Below, piece by piece: positions 25,744-34,761 of a DNA stretch of 64,000 bases. The stretch's first letter is position 1. Each line of letters begins with the position of its first letter. Origin of the DNA: Streptomyces sp. SID13031 (GTDB lineage Bacteria; Actinomycetota; Actinomycetes; Propionibacteriales; Kribbellaceae); NCBI RefSeq assembly GCF_010548305.1, contig NZ_JAAGLV010000006.1:186001-250000 (forward strand), written 5' to 3'. A program made the translations under genes and the position numbers. Under the pieces are notes generated by a model. It had not been told where the DNA came from and searched no databases. It saw only the letters and a program-made list of their open reading frames with translations.

Positions 25744-26610
25744 CTAAGGGTGGCGGGTCGGGGCGCCGGTGGAGTTCCAGGACGCGAGGATCTGCAGTCC
25801 GTCGTACGCCGGTGTGCCGGGCTCCGCGGTCAGGATGAGGATGCGCTGGTCGGGGTCCTCGGGGCTGACCCAGGTGTCGCAGTCCAGGACCAGGTCGCCG
25901 ACCAGCGCGTGCCGGTAGTGCTTGGTGCCGTTGCCCGTGCTCGTCACCTGATGCGCCGCCCACCACGTGCGGAAGTCGGCGTCCCGGACGGACAGCTCAC
26001 CGACGAGTGTGGCGAGCTGCGGATCTTCGGGGTAGCGGGCAGCCTCCATCCGCAGCGAGGCGACCGCAGTACGGGCCGCGTTCTCCCAGTCGGCATGCAG
26101 GGCCCGCACCACCGGGTCGGTGAACAGGAGCCTGACGTAGTTGCGGTCCGACTCCGCGAACTGGGCGAAGTCGGTGTAGAGCGCGGCGGCTCCAGCGTTC
26201 CACGCCAGGATGTCCATCCGCCGGCCGAGCACCATGGCCGGTGCTCCGCTGAGCTGATCGAGCAGCCGTCGCATCGAAGGCGTGACCCGTTGCGCGCGCC
26301 GCCGGCGCGGCTTCGCAGGAGTCTTCCCGGCCAGCCGATACATGTACGCCTGCTGGTCCTCGTCCAGCCGGAGCGCGCGGGCCAGGACAGCGAGGATGGA
26401 GGCTGACGCCTGCAGCCGCCCCTGCTCCAGCCGCGTGTAGTAGTCCACGCTCATCACGGCGAGCTGAGCGACCTCTTCCCTCCGCAACCCCGGCACCCGT
26501 CGCGGCGAACCGGTCTCGGGCAGCCCGACGGCAGCCGGGCTCAGCTCAGCCCGCCTCGCCTTCAGGAACTCGCCCAGCTCGGCTGCCGAAGTACCGTGCT
26601 CGCTGCTCAT
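25744..26610 (-). CDS. XRE-family regulator with MmyB-like ligand domain
   Basis: This 288-residue protein has a helix-turn-helix at residues about 10-85 (PGLRREEVAQLAVMSVDYYT, RLEQGR) and a C-terminal MmyB-type PAS-like domain (PAMVLGRRMDILAWNAGAAAL, then NYVRLLFTDP and RMEAARYPEDP). Proteins of this type often repress a neighbouring oxidoreductase or hydrolase gene and bind fatty-acid-like ligands. It is divergent from the alpha/beta-hydrolase gene, with 121 bp between the starts. ATG 26610 is used; ATG 26619 would add three residues. Confidence 0.9.
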   Translation of the reverse strand: MSSEHGTSAAELGEFLKARRAELSPAAVGLPETGSPRRVPGLRREEVAQLAVMSVDYYTRLEQGRLQASASILAVLARALRLDEDQQAYMYRLAGKTPAKPRRRRAQRVTPSMRRLLDQLSGAPAMVLGRRMDILAWNAGAAALYTDFAQFAESDRNYVRLLFTDPVVRALHADWENAARTAVASLRMEAARYPEDPQLATLVGELSVRDADFRTWWAAHQVTSTGNGTKHYRHALVGDLVLDCDTWVSPEDPDQRILILTAEPGTPAYDGLQILASWNSTGAPTRHP

Positions 26611-26731
26611 GGCAACCATTGTCCCGCGGCGGGGCTGGTTTGTGGGGAGGCAGATTTCTTCCCAGGCAGCGCACCTCCCCGGATGAAACCCGTCTCTACT
26701 CCCTGGGCTGCGCCCGCCGCACGGTGGATCC

Positions 26732-27658
26732 ATGAGAACAGACATCACCTTCGACAGCGCCGGCCTAAAGCTCGCTGGCCACCTCTACCTCCCAGCCGGC
26801 GAGGCGACCGGTCCCCGCCCCGCGATCGTCGTCGGCCATCCGGCGAGCGGAGTGAAAGAACAAGCCGCCGGCCTGTACGCCGAACGGCTCGCCCGCGCCG
26901 GTTTCGTCGCCCTCGCCTTCGACGCCGCCTACCAAGGCGAGAGCGAAGGACTCCCCCGTGGACTCGAGGATCCCGCCCACCGAGTAGAGGACCTCAAGGC
27001 CGCCGTGTCATTCCTCAGCGCCCGCGACGAGGTCGATCCCGACCGGATCGGCGCCCTGGGCATCTGCGCCTCAGGCGGCTACGTGATCCCCGCCGCTGCC
27101 ACCGACCACCGCATCAAGGTCGTCGCGACGGTCAGCGCGGTCGACATCGGCCGCCAGTTCCGCGAAGGCGCCGACGGTCACCAGGACCCCGCAGTCATCC
27201 AAGGCATGCTCGACGCTGCAGCCGCAGCCCGTACTGCGGAAGCGCGCGGCTCCGGCGTTGGCGTGTTCCCGCTGTTCCCGGCCACGGAGGAAGAGGCTCG
27301 CGCGGGCGGTCAGCACGCCTACGAGGGCTGGCAGTACTACTGCACCGATCGCGCCCAGCACCCCCGCTCAGCCAAATCCTTCACGTGGACCAGCGTCGAT
27401 CACATCGCTCAATTCGACGCCTTCCGCTTCATCGACCTGATCGCTCCACGTCCACTACTGATGATCCTCGGGCGGGAGGCGATCACCTCGTGGATGGCAA
27501 CGGAGGCCTTCGCTCAGGCTTCCGACCCGAAGCAACTGTTCTGGATCGACGGCGCCAGCCACGTCGCCCTCTACGACGAAGACAAGTACGTATCCCCCGC
27601 CATCACCAAGCTGACCGAATTCTTCCACCAGCACCTCACCGCCGACGGCATCAGCTGA
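26732..27658 (+). CDS. Alpha/beta hydrolase, dienelactone-hydrolase-like
   Basis: This 308-residue protein has an alpha/beta-hydrolase fold. The nucleophile elbow is GICASGGYV, with Cys in the position of the usual Ser, as in dienelactone hydrolase relatives. The acid is probably in MILGREAITSW and the histidine in IDGASHVALYDED. An upstream YQGESEG element is typical of the family. It shares a divergent promoter region with the XRE regulator gene, which is its likely controller. Substrate unknown. Confidence 0.87.
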   Translation: MRTDITFDSAGLKLAGHLYLPAGEATGPRPAIVVGHPASGVKEQAAGLYAERLARAGFVALAFDAAYQGESEGLPRGLEDPAHRVEDLKAAVSFLSARDEVDPDRIGALGICASGGYVIPAAATDHRIKVVATVSAVDIGRQFREGADGHQDPAVIQGMLDAAAAARTAEARGSGVGVFPLFPATEEEARAGGQHAYEGWQYYCTDRAQHPRSAKSFTWTSVDHIAQFDAFRFIDLIAPRPLLMILGREAITSWMATEAFAQASDPKQLFWIDGASHVALYDEDKYVSPAITKLTEFFHQHLTADGIS

Positions 27659-27719
27659 CGTCAGCTACATGTGGCGATCGGCTGGGGCTTCGAGGGTCAG
27701 CCGTTGGTTGGTTCGGAGG

Positions 27720-28328
27720 TCAGCTGTCGGTTGCTTCGGCGGTGGCGTAGGTGATGGTGCGCAGTACTTTTGCCGGGGCGCCTGCTGCGATCGAGAAGGC
27801 GGGGATGTCGTGGGTGACGACGCTGTTGGCGCCGATGACGCAGCGCTCGCCGATCGTCACGCCGCTCGTGACGACGACGTTCGCGCCGAGCCAGACGTTG
27901 TCGCCGATCCGGGTCGGTCCCTTGGAGTCGAAGCCCTGCCACGGGACCGGGCGGTCGGGGTCGTCGAAGCGGTGGTTGGCGTCCGTCACGAAACAGCCGT
28001 TGGCGAGCATGCAGTGCGAGCCGATCTCGACGAGTTCGTGGGCCGCGACCATGACCGCGATATTCAGGAACGTCCCCTCACCGATCCGCACCCGCCCCTG
28101 ATCGCCGATCGTGATCCACACGTTCGGCTCGAACATCGTGTGGGCGCCGACCTCGAGCCGCCCGTCCTCGAACGCCTCGAGCACATTGCCGTGCAACGGC
28201 CAGCGCGCGAACGCCCCACGACGCATCAGCTGCCAGTGAATCCGCGCGCGATTCCAGGGCAGCTCGTTGCGCTGGTACCAACGCCACTTCTGCAGCCACA
28301 ACTTCGTCTGCCCAGCAAGATCCTCCAC
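27720..28328 (-). CDS. Left-handed beta-helix acyltransferase (maltose/galactoside O-acetyltransferase type)
   Basis: This 202-residue protein shows hexapeptide repeats through residues 55-185 (VGAHTMFEPNVWITIGDQGR, IGDNVWLGANVVVTSGVTIG, ERCVIGANSVVTHDIPAFS) and the catalytic-type histidine region TDANHRFDDP. It would transfer an acyl group from a CoA donor to a sugar or related hydroxyl. The N-terminal 50 residues (Trp- and Arg-rich helices) are unusual for the simple acetyltransferases. Acceptor not evident. Confidence 0.88.
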   Translation of the reverse strand: MEDLAGQTKLWLQKWRWYQRNELPWNRARIHWQLMRRGAFARWPLHGNVLEAFEDGRLEVGAHTMFEPNVWITIGDQGRVRIGEGTFLNIAVMVAAHELVEIGSHCMLANGCFVTDANHRFDDPDRPVPWQGFDSKGPTRIGDNVWLGANVVVTSGVTIGERCVIGANSVVTHDIPAFSIAAGAPAKVLRTITYATAEATDS

Positions 28329-28494
28329 GGGCCTCAGGCTACGTGCCGCACCCGGTCCGGCTCAGCTGTGTCAAGCCGTGCCCTGAAACCGTTGCGGGCA
28401 CACCAAACCGCCCGCTACCAGATCTATGACTGGGTCACCGGACAGCTCGGACATCAAGGGCTGCCGAGGATGCCACCGGAGCTATCGTCTGAGG

Positions 28495-29391
28495 GTGCTC
28501 GCTCTCACCAAGACAGACCCGTCCGTCAGCCTGACCACTGTCGATGAACCGGTACCTCTTCCTGATCACGCGGTGGTTCGGGTCCGGGCGTTCTCGTTGA
28601 ACCAGGGCGAGGTGCTCGATCTCGCGAAGCTGCCGGTCGGATCGCTCACCGGGTGGGACGTAGCGGGCGTCGTCGCGAAGGCTGCGGCTGACGGGAGCGG
28701 TCCGGCGGTCGGGACTCGGGTCGTGGGGCTGGTACGGCGGCGGGGTGCCTGGGCGGAATTGGCTGCGATTTCGACGAAGTGGATGGCGGTGATACCGGAC
28801 GGCGTGTCCGACGTACAAGCTGCGACGTTGCCCACGGCCGCGCTGACGGCGTTGCGGTCGCTCGAGATCGGCGGGCTCCTGCTGGCCAAGCGGGTGTTGG
28901 TCACGGGTGCGACGGGTGGCGTCGGGCGGTTCGCAGTACAGCTTGCGCAGTTGGCCGGTGCCCACGTCACAGCTCTTGTACGCCGTACCCCGGTGACCGG
29001 GTTGCTCGGCGCCGATGTGGTCACTGAGCGGATCGAGGGTGACTTCGACCTGATCGTGGAAGCCGTCGGAGGTACGGTCTTCGGCCAGTCCATCGAGCAC
29101 CTGGCACCGCATGGCGTGGTGGTCAGTCTCGCTACCCAGGATCCGGACGAGCCGGTCAGCTTCCGGGCCGGGTGGTATTCCCGCTCGCCAGGAGCGCGGA
29201 TCTACACCCTCAACAACTTCGACGAACCGGGGAGCGTCGCCACCGATCTGGCCCGGTTGTGCGCCCTGGTCGCCACCGGTCGCCTAGACGGTCAGGTCGA
29301 ACTGGAATCCTCCTGGCGGCAGACCCCGACCGCAATCGAGGCCTTACTGAACCGCCGGATCACCGGCAAGGCGGTCCTGCACGTCGACTGA
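28495..29391 (+). CDS. Zinc-free alcohol dehydrogenase / quinone oxidoreductase family (MDR)
   Basis: This 298-residue protein is a short MDR enzyme without the catalytic zinc ligands. The N-terminal GroES-like domain ([20 protein letters not shown]) is followed by a Rossmann domain with [22 protein letters not shown] 28495 is chosen as the first residue that aligns with the family; the frame is open further upstream but reads Cys- and Arg-rich sequence. One leucine codon is TTA (29344-29346), rare in this GC-rich DNA, so expression could depend on a bldA-like tRNA. The gene stands alone. Confidence 0.87.
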   Translation: MLALTKTDPSVSLTTVDEPVPLPDHAVVRVRAFSLNQGEVLDLAKLPVGSLTGWDVAGVVAKAAADGSGPAVGTRVVGLVRRRGAWAELAAISTKWMAVIPDGVSDVQAATLPTAALTALRSLEIGGLLLAKRVLVTGATGGVGRFAVQLAQLAGAHVTALVRRTPVTGLLGADVVTERIEGDFDLIVEAVGGTVFGQSIEHLAPHGVVVSLATQDPDEPVSFRAGWYSRSPGARIYTLNNFDEPGSVATDLARLCALVATGRLDGQVELESSWRQTPTAIEALLNRRITGKAVLHVD

Positions 29392-29536
29392 GCCGGCATG
29401 AACGACGACATGCGGATTCAGGACCACGACCCCGGCGAACGCAGGCAGCACACCGGCGGTGTCCATCGCGGCGGTACCACGTTCGGGATGCACCAGGATC
29501 AGCGAGTACCTGCCGGTCGAGGCCGAGTGGACCCTA

Positions 29537-29610
29537 CTGACTGTCGCCGCCTGCCTAAACGCCAATCCGTCGGCGTCAGCTGCTGGTCTGCGGAAGTCGC
29601 GGGAGGTGGT
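29537..29610. repeat. Direct repeat copy A: degenerate duplicate of the dnaE2 3' end
   Basis: These 74 bp match 30944-31017 at 65 positions in the same orientation. Both ends are identical for about 20 bp (CTGACTGTCGCCGCCTGCCT and the last 21 bp). Copy B includes the last codons and stop of dnaE2 plus 50 bp beyond it; copy A encodes TTSRDFR but the stop is changed to an Arg codon. The 248-bp gap 29392-29639 containing copy A holds no other gene I can support. Confidence 0.85.
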
Positions 29611-29639
29611 GGACTTCTTCGCGTGCCCGCTCAGATCGG

Positions 29640-30221
29640 TCAACGGCGCACCCGATAGCGCAGGTGAAGCACCCGGTTGCCCTGAATCACCACGTCAGGA
29701 TCCTCCAACAGGTGCTGCGCGTGGACCGACCCGAAGTAGCGCTTGCCGGACCCGAACACGACGGGTACGACGTCCATGCGCACCTCGTCGACCAGGCCCG
29801 CGGCAAGCACCTGGCCACCGACGTCGCCGGCGGCGACCTCGACCATACGGTCACCCGCAAGCTCCTGCGCCTTGGCCACGGCCGCCTCGACGCCGTTGAC
29901 GAAGTGAAACGGCGCCTCGGGGTCCCAGCCCTCGGGCTCCGGCCGGTGCGTCACGACGACCACGTGGTCGATCCCGCCCGGAGGCTTCCCGTCCCAGCCG
30001 TCCGTCATGTCGAAGACGTGGCGGCCGACGAGTGTCACCCCGATCTGGTCCCAGTACGGCCGGGTGTAGTCGTAGGACACCTGCGACACCTTCAGCTGGC
30101 CGCTCTCGTCCAACGGGACGTCACCGCTGGACAACCAGTCGAACAGCGGTCCGGGCTGGTCATTCTCGTCCGCGACGAAGCCGTCCACCGACACCGAGCT
30201 GTACATGACCACCTTGCCCAC
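29640..30221 (-). CDS. RibD C-terminal / dihydrofolate-reductase-like protein
   Basis: This 193-residue protein has the DHFR-like fold of the RibD C-terminal family: MGKVVMYSSVSVDGFVADEN at the start, VTLVGRHVFDMTDGWDGKPP for cofactor binding, and VEVAAGDVGGQVLAAGLVDE near the end. Members reduce pyrimidine or pterin-like substrates with NADPH, but stand-alone copies are mostly uncharacterised. It lies inside the segment bounded by the 74-bp direct repeat, ending next to copy A. Confidence 0.88.
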   Translation of the reverse strand: MGKVVMYSSVSVDGFVADENDQPGPLFDWLSSGDVPLDESGQLKVSQVSYDYTRPYWDQIGVTLVGRHVFDMTDGWDGKPPGGIDHVVVVTHRPEPEGWDPEAPFHFVNGVEAAVAKAQELAGDRMVEVAAGDVGGQVLAAGLVDEVRMDVVPVVFGSGKRYFGSVHAQHLLEDPDVVIQGNRVLHLRYRVRR

Positions 30222-30250
30222 GGGGCTCCTTTGCTTTGGGTGCCCCCAAA

Positions 30251-30469
30251 TTAGCGTGTCGTGAGCGCCTCAGTCAGCGAAACCCAAACGCTGTGAGCAA
30301 CTCCGTGTCTCTCTTCCACCGCTGAACGACACTCAGCTAGGTGGGCCGAGAGCTCCTCCCGATATTGCGACGGAACCCGATCGGGGAGCGACACAAGCCG
30401 TTCCAACTTGCCAACTACCGACGTTCCGCTCTCCCTTCCCCACTTGATCAACGCGCGGCGATAGGCCAT
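30251..30469 (-). CDS. Small protein with HEPN-like RxxxxH motif
   Basis: This 72-residue frame starts MAYRRALIKWGRESGT and ends SVWVSLTEALTTR. It looks helical, and its C-terminal helix contains ERHGVAHSVW, which fits the R-x4-H catalytic pattern of HEPN ribonucleases. A full HEPN domain has 100 or more residues, so this is either a remnant or a minimal form. ATG 30469 has an AGGA about 8 bases upstream. Base composition is clearly lower in GC than the surroundings. Weakly supported. Confidence 0.4.
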   Translation of the reverse strand: MAYRRALIKWGRESGTSVVGKLERLVSLPDRVPSQYREELSAHLAECRSAVEERHGVAHSVWVSLTEALTTR

Positions 30470-30591
30470 GACGGCGTCCTGCTCTCGATCGGCACATCGG
30501 CGTCTCGCTGCGTAAACTGCTGGCTCGTGTTCCTGTCCGTGACGTCAACGCGCGCACTGACGGTTACCCGTTCGATCCGAAGGACTGAGCT

Positions 30592-30915
30592 GTGCCTGAC
30601 CGACCTGAGATTGTGTGCATCTGCGGCTCTACCCGGTTCGTGGACGAGATGCGCGCGGCGAACCGCGACTTGACCTTTGCAGGCGTCATCGTCGTCGCGC
30701 CAGGCGTCTTCCTGCGCGCCGAGGATCACGAAGCAAACGAGTTCATCACCAACGAGCAGCAGACCGCGTTGGGTGCCCTCCACCTGCGCAAGATCGATCT
30801 GGCTGACCGCGTTCTAGTCGTCAACCCCGGCGGGTATATCGGCGAGTCCACGAGCAGCGAGATCGCCTACGCCCGCGCCACCGGCAAGCCGATCTCGTTC
30901 ACCGATCCAGTCTGA
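30592..30915 (+). CDS. Nucleoside 2-deoxyribosyltransferase-like (DUF4406-type) protein
   Basis: This 107-residue protein, from GTG 30592 with AAGGA upstream, opens VCICGSTRFVDEMRAANRDL and continues with LTFAGVIVVAPGVF and ADRVLVVNPGGYIGESTSSE, then an IAYARATGKPI helix. This is the flavodoxin-like layout of nucleoside 2-deoxyribosyltransferases, with the acidic STSSEIAYA loop where the catalytic Glu sits. It might salvage or hydrolyse nucleotides, or sense them. It lies inside the low-GC cassette bounded by the direct repeat and ends 29 bp before copy B. Confidence 0.75.
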   Translation: MPDRPEIVCICGSTRFVDEMRAANRDLTFAGVIVVAPGVFLRAEDHEANEFITNEQQTALGALHLRKIDLADRVLVVNPGGYIGESTSSEIAYARATGKPISFTDPV

Positions 30916-30943
30916 CCAGTCGACGCTTCGTGGTGCGCCCCTG

Positions 30944-31017
30944 CTGACTGTCGCCGCCTGCCTTGACGGCCATCCCCCGGCGGCAGCCGCTGGTCAGCGG
31001 AAGTCGCGGGAGGTGGT
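30944..31017. repeat. Direct repeat copy B: dnaE2 3' end and flank
   Basis: This is the intact partner of the 74-bp repeat at 29537-29610. It spans the dnaE2 stop (30994-30996), the last codons (TTSRDFR) and 50 bp of downstream sequence. Integrative elements often target gene 3' ends and leave such duplications. Confidence 0.85.
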
Positions 31018-34000
31018 TTTGGCGGCCAGGGGGAGGCGTTCGAGTTTGTCGGCTACCAGATTGGTGACGCCCTGGGAGCGTTCCAGGCGGCCGCGGATGA
31101 TCATCGCGCTGGATTCGCGGGCGATGCGGCGGTAGCGGTTCCAGACGCCGTTCGAGCAGATGACGTTGATCATGCCGGTTTCGTCCTCCAGGTTGAGGAA
31201 GGTGACGCCGGCCGCGGTGGCGGGGCGCTGGCGGTGGGTCACCACGCCGCCGACGTGGACGCGGCTGCCGTTCTCGGCGGTGGAGAGCTGGTTCGCGCGG
31301 AGGATGCCGCGCTCGTCGAGAGCCGCGCGGATGTGCCGGATCGGGTGGTCGTCGGGTGAGATGCCGGTGGCCCACAGGTCGGCCATCGTCGTCTCCATCC
31401 CGGTCATCCCGGGCAGCATCGGCGGCGGGCCGGAGCTGCTCACCCCGGACAGATGCCCCGGACGTTCTTCGGCCGCACGTCCCGCGTTCCACAACGCCTG
31501 TCGCCGCGACAGCCCGAACGAGTCGAACGCCCCAGCCGTCGCCAGCGCCTCCACCTGTACTGCGGTCAGCCCGGTCCGGCGCACCAGGTCCGACATGTCG
31601 GCGTACGGTCCGTTCTTCTCGCGTTCCTCGACGATCGCGGTCGCGGCCGGCACCCCGACCGACTTCACCCCGGCCAACCCCAGACGCACCACCAGCCGCC
31701 CGTCCCGCCGATGCAGATCCGAGTCGAACGGCACCTCGGGATCGAACTCCCCAACCTCCGGCTGATCCCTCGCCAGACAAGAGTTGTTGCCTGTAGCAAC
31801 CGTCTGTCTTTCGGCGGACGGATTGCCACCAGCAGCCCCTCCGGCTCCACCGGAAGAGAAGGCAGCGGCTCCCCCATCCGCAAACTGACCACGCAGCGCA
31901 CCAGCCCCCAGGAAAGCGGGCGTAGCAGAGGCCGCAGCAGCCAACGCGGAGACCGCAAGGATGGGCACGGATGCGGGGGCGGGCGCGGGAGCCGGCGTGG
32001 GCTCGGAGGCCTGTGTCGGTGTGGAAGCGGAAGCCGGCCCGGGGGCGGAGGTGGTGGGTAGGGGTTCGAGGGTGGCGTGGATGTTGGAGGTTTGGAGGTC
32101 GGGGCGGAGGACTTCTACGCCGTGGCGGCGGGCGTCGGCTACCAGGGATTGGGGGGAGTAGAAGCCCATGGGCTGGGCTCGGAGGAGGGCGGCGAGGAAG
32201 GCTGCTGGGTAGTGCAGGCGGAGCCAGGTGCTGGCGTAGACGAGGAGGGCGAAGCTGATCGAGTGGGACTCGGCGAAGCCGAAGTTGGCGAAGGCTTCGA
32301 TTTTTTCGTAGATCTGGTCGGCGGTGTCGCCGGTGATGCCGTTCGCCGCCATTCCTTCGTAGAGCTTGGTCTTCAGGGACGAGATCTTCTCGACGCCGCG
32401 CTTGGAGCCCATCGCGCGGCGGAGCAGGTCGGCGTCCTCGCCGGTGCAGCCGCCGACCTTCATCGCGATCTGCATCAACTGCTCCTGGAACAGCGGGACG
32501 CCCAGGGTGCGCTCCAGCACCGGCTCGAGCGCCGGATGCAGGTAGGTGACCGGCTCCTCCCCCAGCTTGCGGCGGATGAACGGATGCACCGCGCCGCCCT
32601 GGATCGGGCCGGGCCGGATCAGCGCCACCTCGATCGCCAGGTCGTAGAAGCTGCGCGGCCGCAATCGCGGGAGCGTACTCATCTGGGCCCGGCTCTCCAC
32701 TTGGAACACCCCGATCGAGTCCGCCTTGCAGAGCTGGTCGTAGACGCCGCGCTCCTCCTTCGGGATCGTGTCCAGGTTCCAGTCCTCGCCGAGGTGTTCG
32801 CGGACCAGGTCCATCGCATACTGCAGGGCCGCCAGCATGCCGAGCCCGAGCAGGTCGAACTTCACCAGCCCCATCCAGGCGCAGTCGTCCTTGTCCCACT
32901 GCAGCACGGTCCGGTTCTCCATCCGGGCGTGCTCGACCGGCACCACGTGCCCGACCGGGATGTCGGTCAGCACCATGCCACCGGAGTGGATGCCGAGGTG
33001 CCGCGGGAACTTCAGCAGGTCCTCGGCCAGCGCCACCACCGGTGGCGGGATGTCGTGATCGACACTGCTCCGCACCGCGCCCCAAGCGTCCACCTGCTTG
33101 GACCACGCGTCCTGCTGCCCGGTGCTGAACCCGAGCGCCTTGGCCATGTCCCGCACCGCGAGCTTCGGGCGATAGGTGATCACGTTCGCCACTTGGGCCG
33201 CGTTGCGCCGGCCGTACTTGCGGTAGACGTACTGGATCACCTCTTCGCGCCGGTCCGAATCGAAGTCGACGTCGATATCGGGCTCCTCGTCACGAGCCGC
33301 GGACAAGAACCGCTCGAACGGCAGGTTGTAGAAGACCGGGTCGATCGCGGTGATCTCCAGCGCATAACAGACGACGGAGTTCGCCGCCGAGCCACGGCCC
33401 TGGTACAGGATCCCCTGACGCTTCGCGAACATGACGATGTCGCGCACGATCAGGAAGTACCCCGGGAACTTGAGCGACTCGATCACCGCCAGTTCGCGCT
33501 CGACCCGGGCGGTCGCCTCCTCCCGCAGCCCGGGTTTGTCCGCGTAGCGCTTCTTCACCCCATCCCGGCAGAGCTTCTTCAGCCACTTCATCTCGTCGTG
33601 CCCCGGTGGCACCTCCTGGCGCGGCAGGCTCGGCTTGGCCGCGCGCAAGCTGAACTCCAGCTGGTTGGCCAGCTCCACGGTGCGCGCGACAGCCCCGTCG
33701 TACCGGTGGAATCTGGCGAGCATCTCCTCCCCCGATCGCAGGTGGGCCGTGCCGGCGGGTGGCAGCCAGCCGTCCATCGCGTCGAGGCTGCGACGAGCCC
33801 GTACTGCGGCGATCGCGGCGGCGAGCTTGTGACGTCGGGGGTGGGCGTAGTGCACGTTGTTGGTGGCGATCACCGGGAGACCCGCGTCGGCCGCGAGCCG
33901 GGCCAGCACCGCGTTGCGCGTACTGTCCGTCGGCAACTGGTGGTCGATCAGCTCGACCACCACCCGGTCCTGGCCGAACAGCGCGGTCAGCCGGTCGAGC

Positions 34001-34674
34001 TCGCGCGCCGCGGCGGCCGGCCCGTCCGCTTGACCACCCAACTCGAGGGCACGGCGCACCAGGCCCTTGCGGCAACCGGTGAGGATCAGCCAGTTGTCCT
34101 CACCGATCGCCGCAAGCTCCTCCAGGTCGTAGACGGGACGACCCTTCTCCTGGCCGCGCAACTGCGCCTCGGTGATCGCGCCGGCCAGCCGGTGATACCC
34201 CTCTTGCCGCTCGGCCAGCACCAGCAGGTGACTGCCCTCGGGATCGGCCATCCCGTTCTGTGGTTTGGTCAGCTCCAGCGACAGCTCGGCGCCGAACACG
34301 GTCTGCAGATCGGCGTACTCCTCTGCTGCCTCGGCCATCCGGACCACGCCGTAGAACCCGTCGTGGTCGGTCAGGGCGAGCGCGTTCAGCCCGAGCCGGA
34401 TCGACTCCTCCACCAGGTGTTCCGGTGAGGATGCACCGTCGAGAAAGCTGTAGTACGAGTGGCAGTGCAGCTCGGCATACGGCACCACCGGCCCCTCCGG
34501 GCGGCGCGGTTTGTCGGCCGGATCCGGATCGTACGGCGGCCGGTGGCGCGACCAGGCCGGTCCGTCTCCCCCGTCGGCATCCAGCAGCTCGTCCGCGGGC
34601 GCGGGCGGCCGCGAGCGGCCCGACAACTTCCGCTCCAATTCCGACCACGGAATCGGCGGGTTGTCCCACCCCAT
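30994..34674 (-). CDS. dnaE2: Error-prone DNA polymerase DnaE2 (ImuC)
   Basis: This 1226-residue C-family polymerase performs translesion synthesis with ImuA' and ImuB. It has the DnaE2 N-terminal tag (GWDNPPIPWSELERKLSG), a PHP domain from about residue 65 (AELHCHSYYSFLDGAS), the catalytic aspartates in EPDIDVDFDSDRREEV, helix-hairpin-helix and OB regions, and the C-terminal SRDFR of the family. It exceeds the usual length (about 1080-1130) because residues about 868-976 are an Ala/Pro/Ser/Gly-rich insertion (TPAPAPAPASVP, GGAGGAAGG). A perfect SOS box lies 37 bp upstream of the ATG. Confidence 0.96.
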   Translation of the reverse strand: MGWDNPPIPWSELERKLSGRSRPPAPADELLDADGGDGPAWSRHRPPYDPDPADKPRRPEGPVVPYAELHCHSYYSFLDGASSPEHLVEESIRLGLNALALTDHDGFYGVVRMAEAAEEYADLQTVFGAELSLELTKPQNGMADPEGSHLLVLAERQEGYHRLAGAITEAQLRGQEKGRPVYDLEELAAIGEDNWLILTGCRKGLVRRALELGGQADGPAAAARELDRLTALFGQDRVVVELIDHQLPTDSTRNAVLARLAADAGLPVIATNNVHYAHPRRHKLAAAIAAVRARRSLDAMDGWLPPAGTAHLRSGEEMLARFHRYDGAVARTVELANQLEFSLRAAKPSLPRQEVPPGHDEMKWLKKLCRDGVKKRYADKPGLREEATARVERELAVIESLKFPGYFLIVRDIVMFAKRQGILYQGRGSAANSVVCYALEITAIDPVFYNLPFERFLSAARDEEPDIDVDFDSDRREEVIQYVYRKYGRRNAAQVANVITYRPKLAVRDMAKALGFSTGQQDAWSKQVDAWGAVRSSVDHDIPPPVVALAEDLLKFPRHLGIHSGGMVLTDIPVGHVVPVEHARMENRTVLQWDKDDCAWMGLVKFDLLGLGMLAALQYAMDLVREHLGEDWNLDTIPKEERGVYDQLCKADSIGVFQVESRAQMSTLPRLRPRSFYDLAIEVALIRPGPIQGGAVHPFIRRKLGEEPVTYLHPALEPVLERTLGVPLFQEQLMQIAMKVGGCTGEDADLLRRAMGSKRGVEKISSLKTKLYEGMAANGITGDTADQIYEKIEAFANFGFAESHSISFALLVYASTWLRLHYPAAFLAALLRAQPMGFYSPQSLVADARRHGVEVLRPDLQTSNIHATLEPLPTTSAPGPASASTPTQASEPTPAPAPAPASVPILAVSALAAAASATPAFLGAGALRGQFADGGAAAFSSGGAGGAAGGNPSAERQTVATGNNSCLARDQPEVGEFDPEVPFDSDLHRRDGRLVVRLGLAGVKSVGVPAATAIVEEREKNGPYADMSDLVRRTGLTAVQVEALATAGAFDSFGLSRRQALWNAGRAAEERPGHLSGVSSSGPPPMLPGMTGMETTMADLWATGISPDDHPIRHIRAALDERGILRANQLSTAENGSRVHVGGVVTHRQRPATAAGVTFLNLEDETGMINVICSNGVWNRYRRIARESSAMIIRGRLERSQGVTNLVADKLERLPLAAKTTSRDFR

Positions 34675-34710
34675 CAGAGAACTCCGGCGCCCGACGTCAT
34701 GTATCGATGT

Positions 34711-34726
34711 TCGAACATCTGTTCGA
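34711..34726 (-). promoter_or_regulatory. LexA SOS box of dnaE2
   Basis: TCGAACATCTGTTCGA fits the actinobacterial consensus TCGAAC-N4-GTTCGA exactly. On the minus strand it follows a TTGACT -35-like hexamer and overlaps the expected -10, so LexA would block the polymerase. Confidence 0.92.
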
Positions 34727-34761
34727 ACAAGTCAAATCCGTCGAACCCTACGACACGGGGC

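Noticed and set aside
29344-29643. 99-residue minus-strand frame containing STTSRDFR
   Set aside because: It crosses the end of the MDR gene and the degenerate dnaE2-end repeat; the similarity to DnaE2 is explained by the 74-bp duplication.
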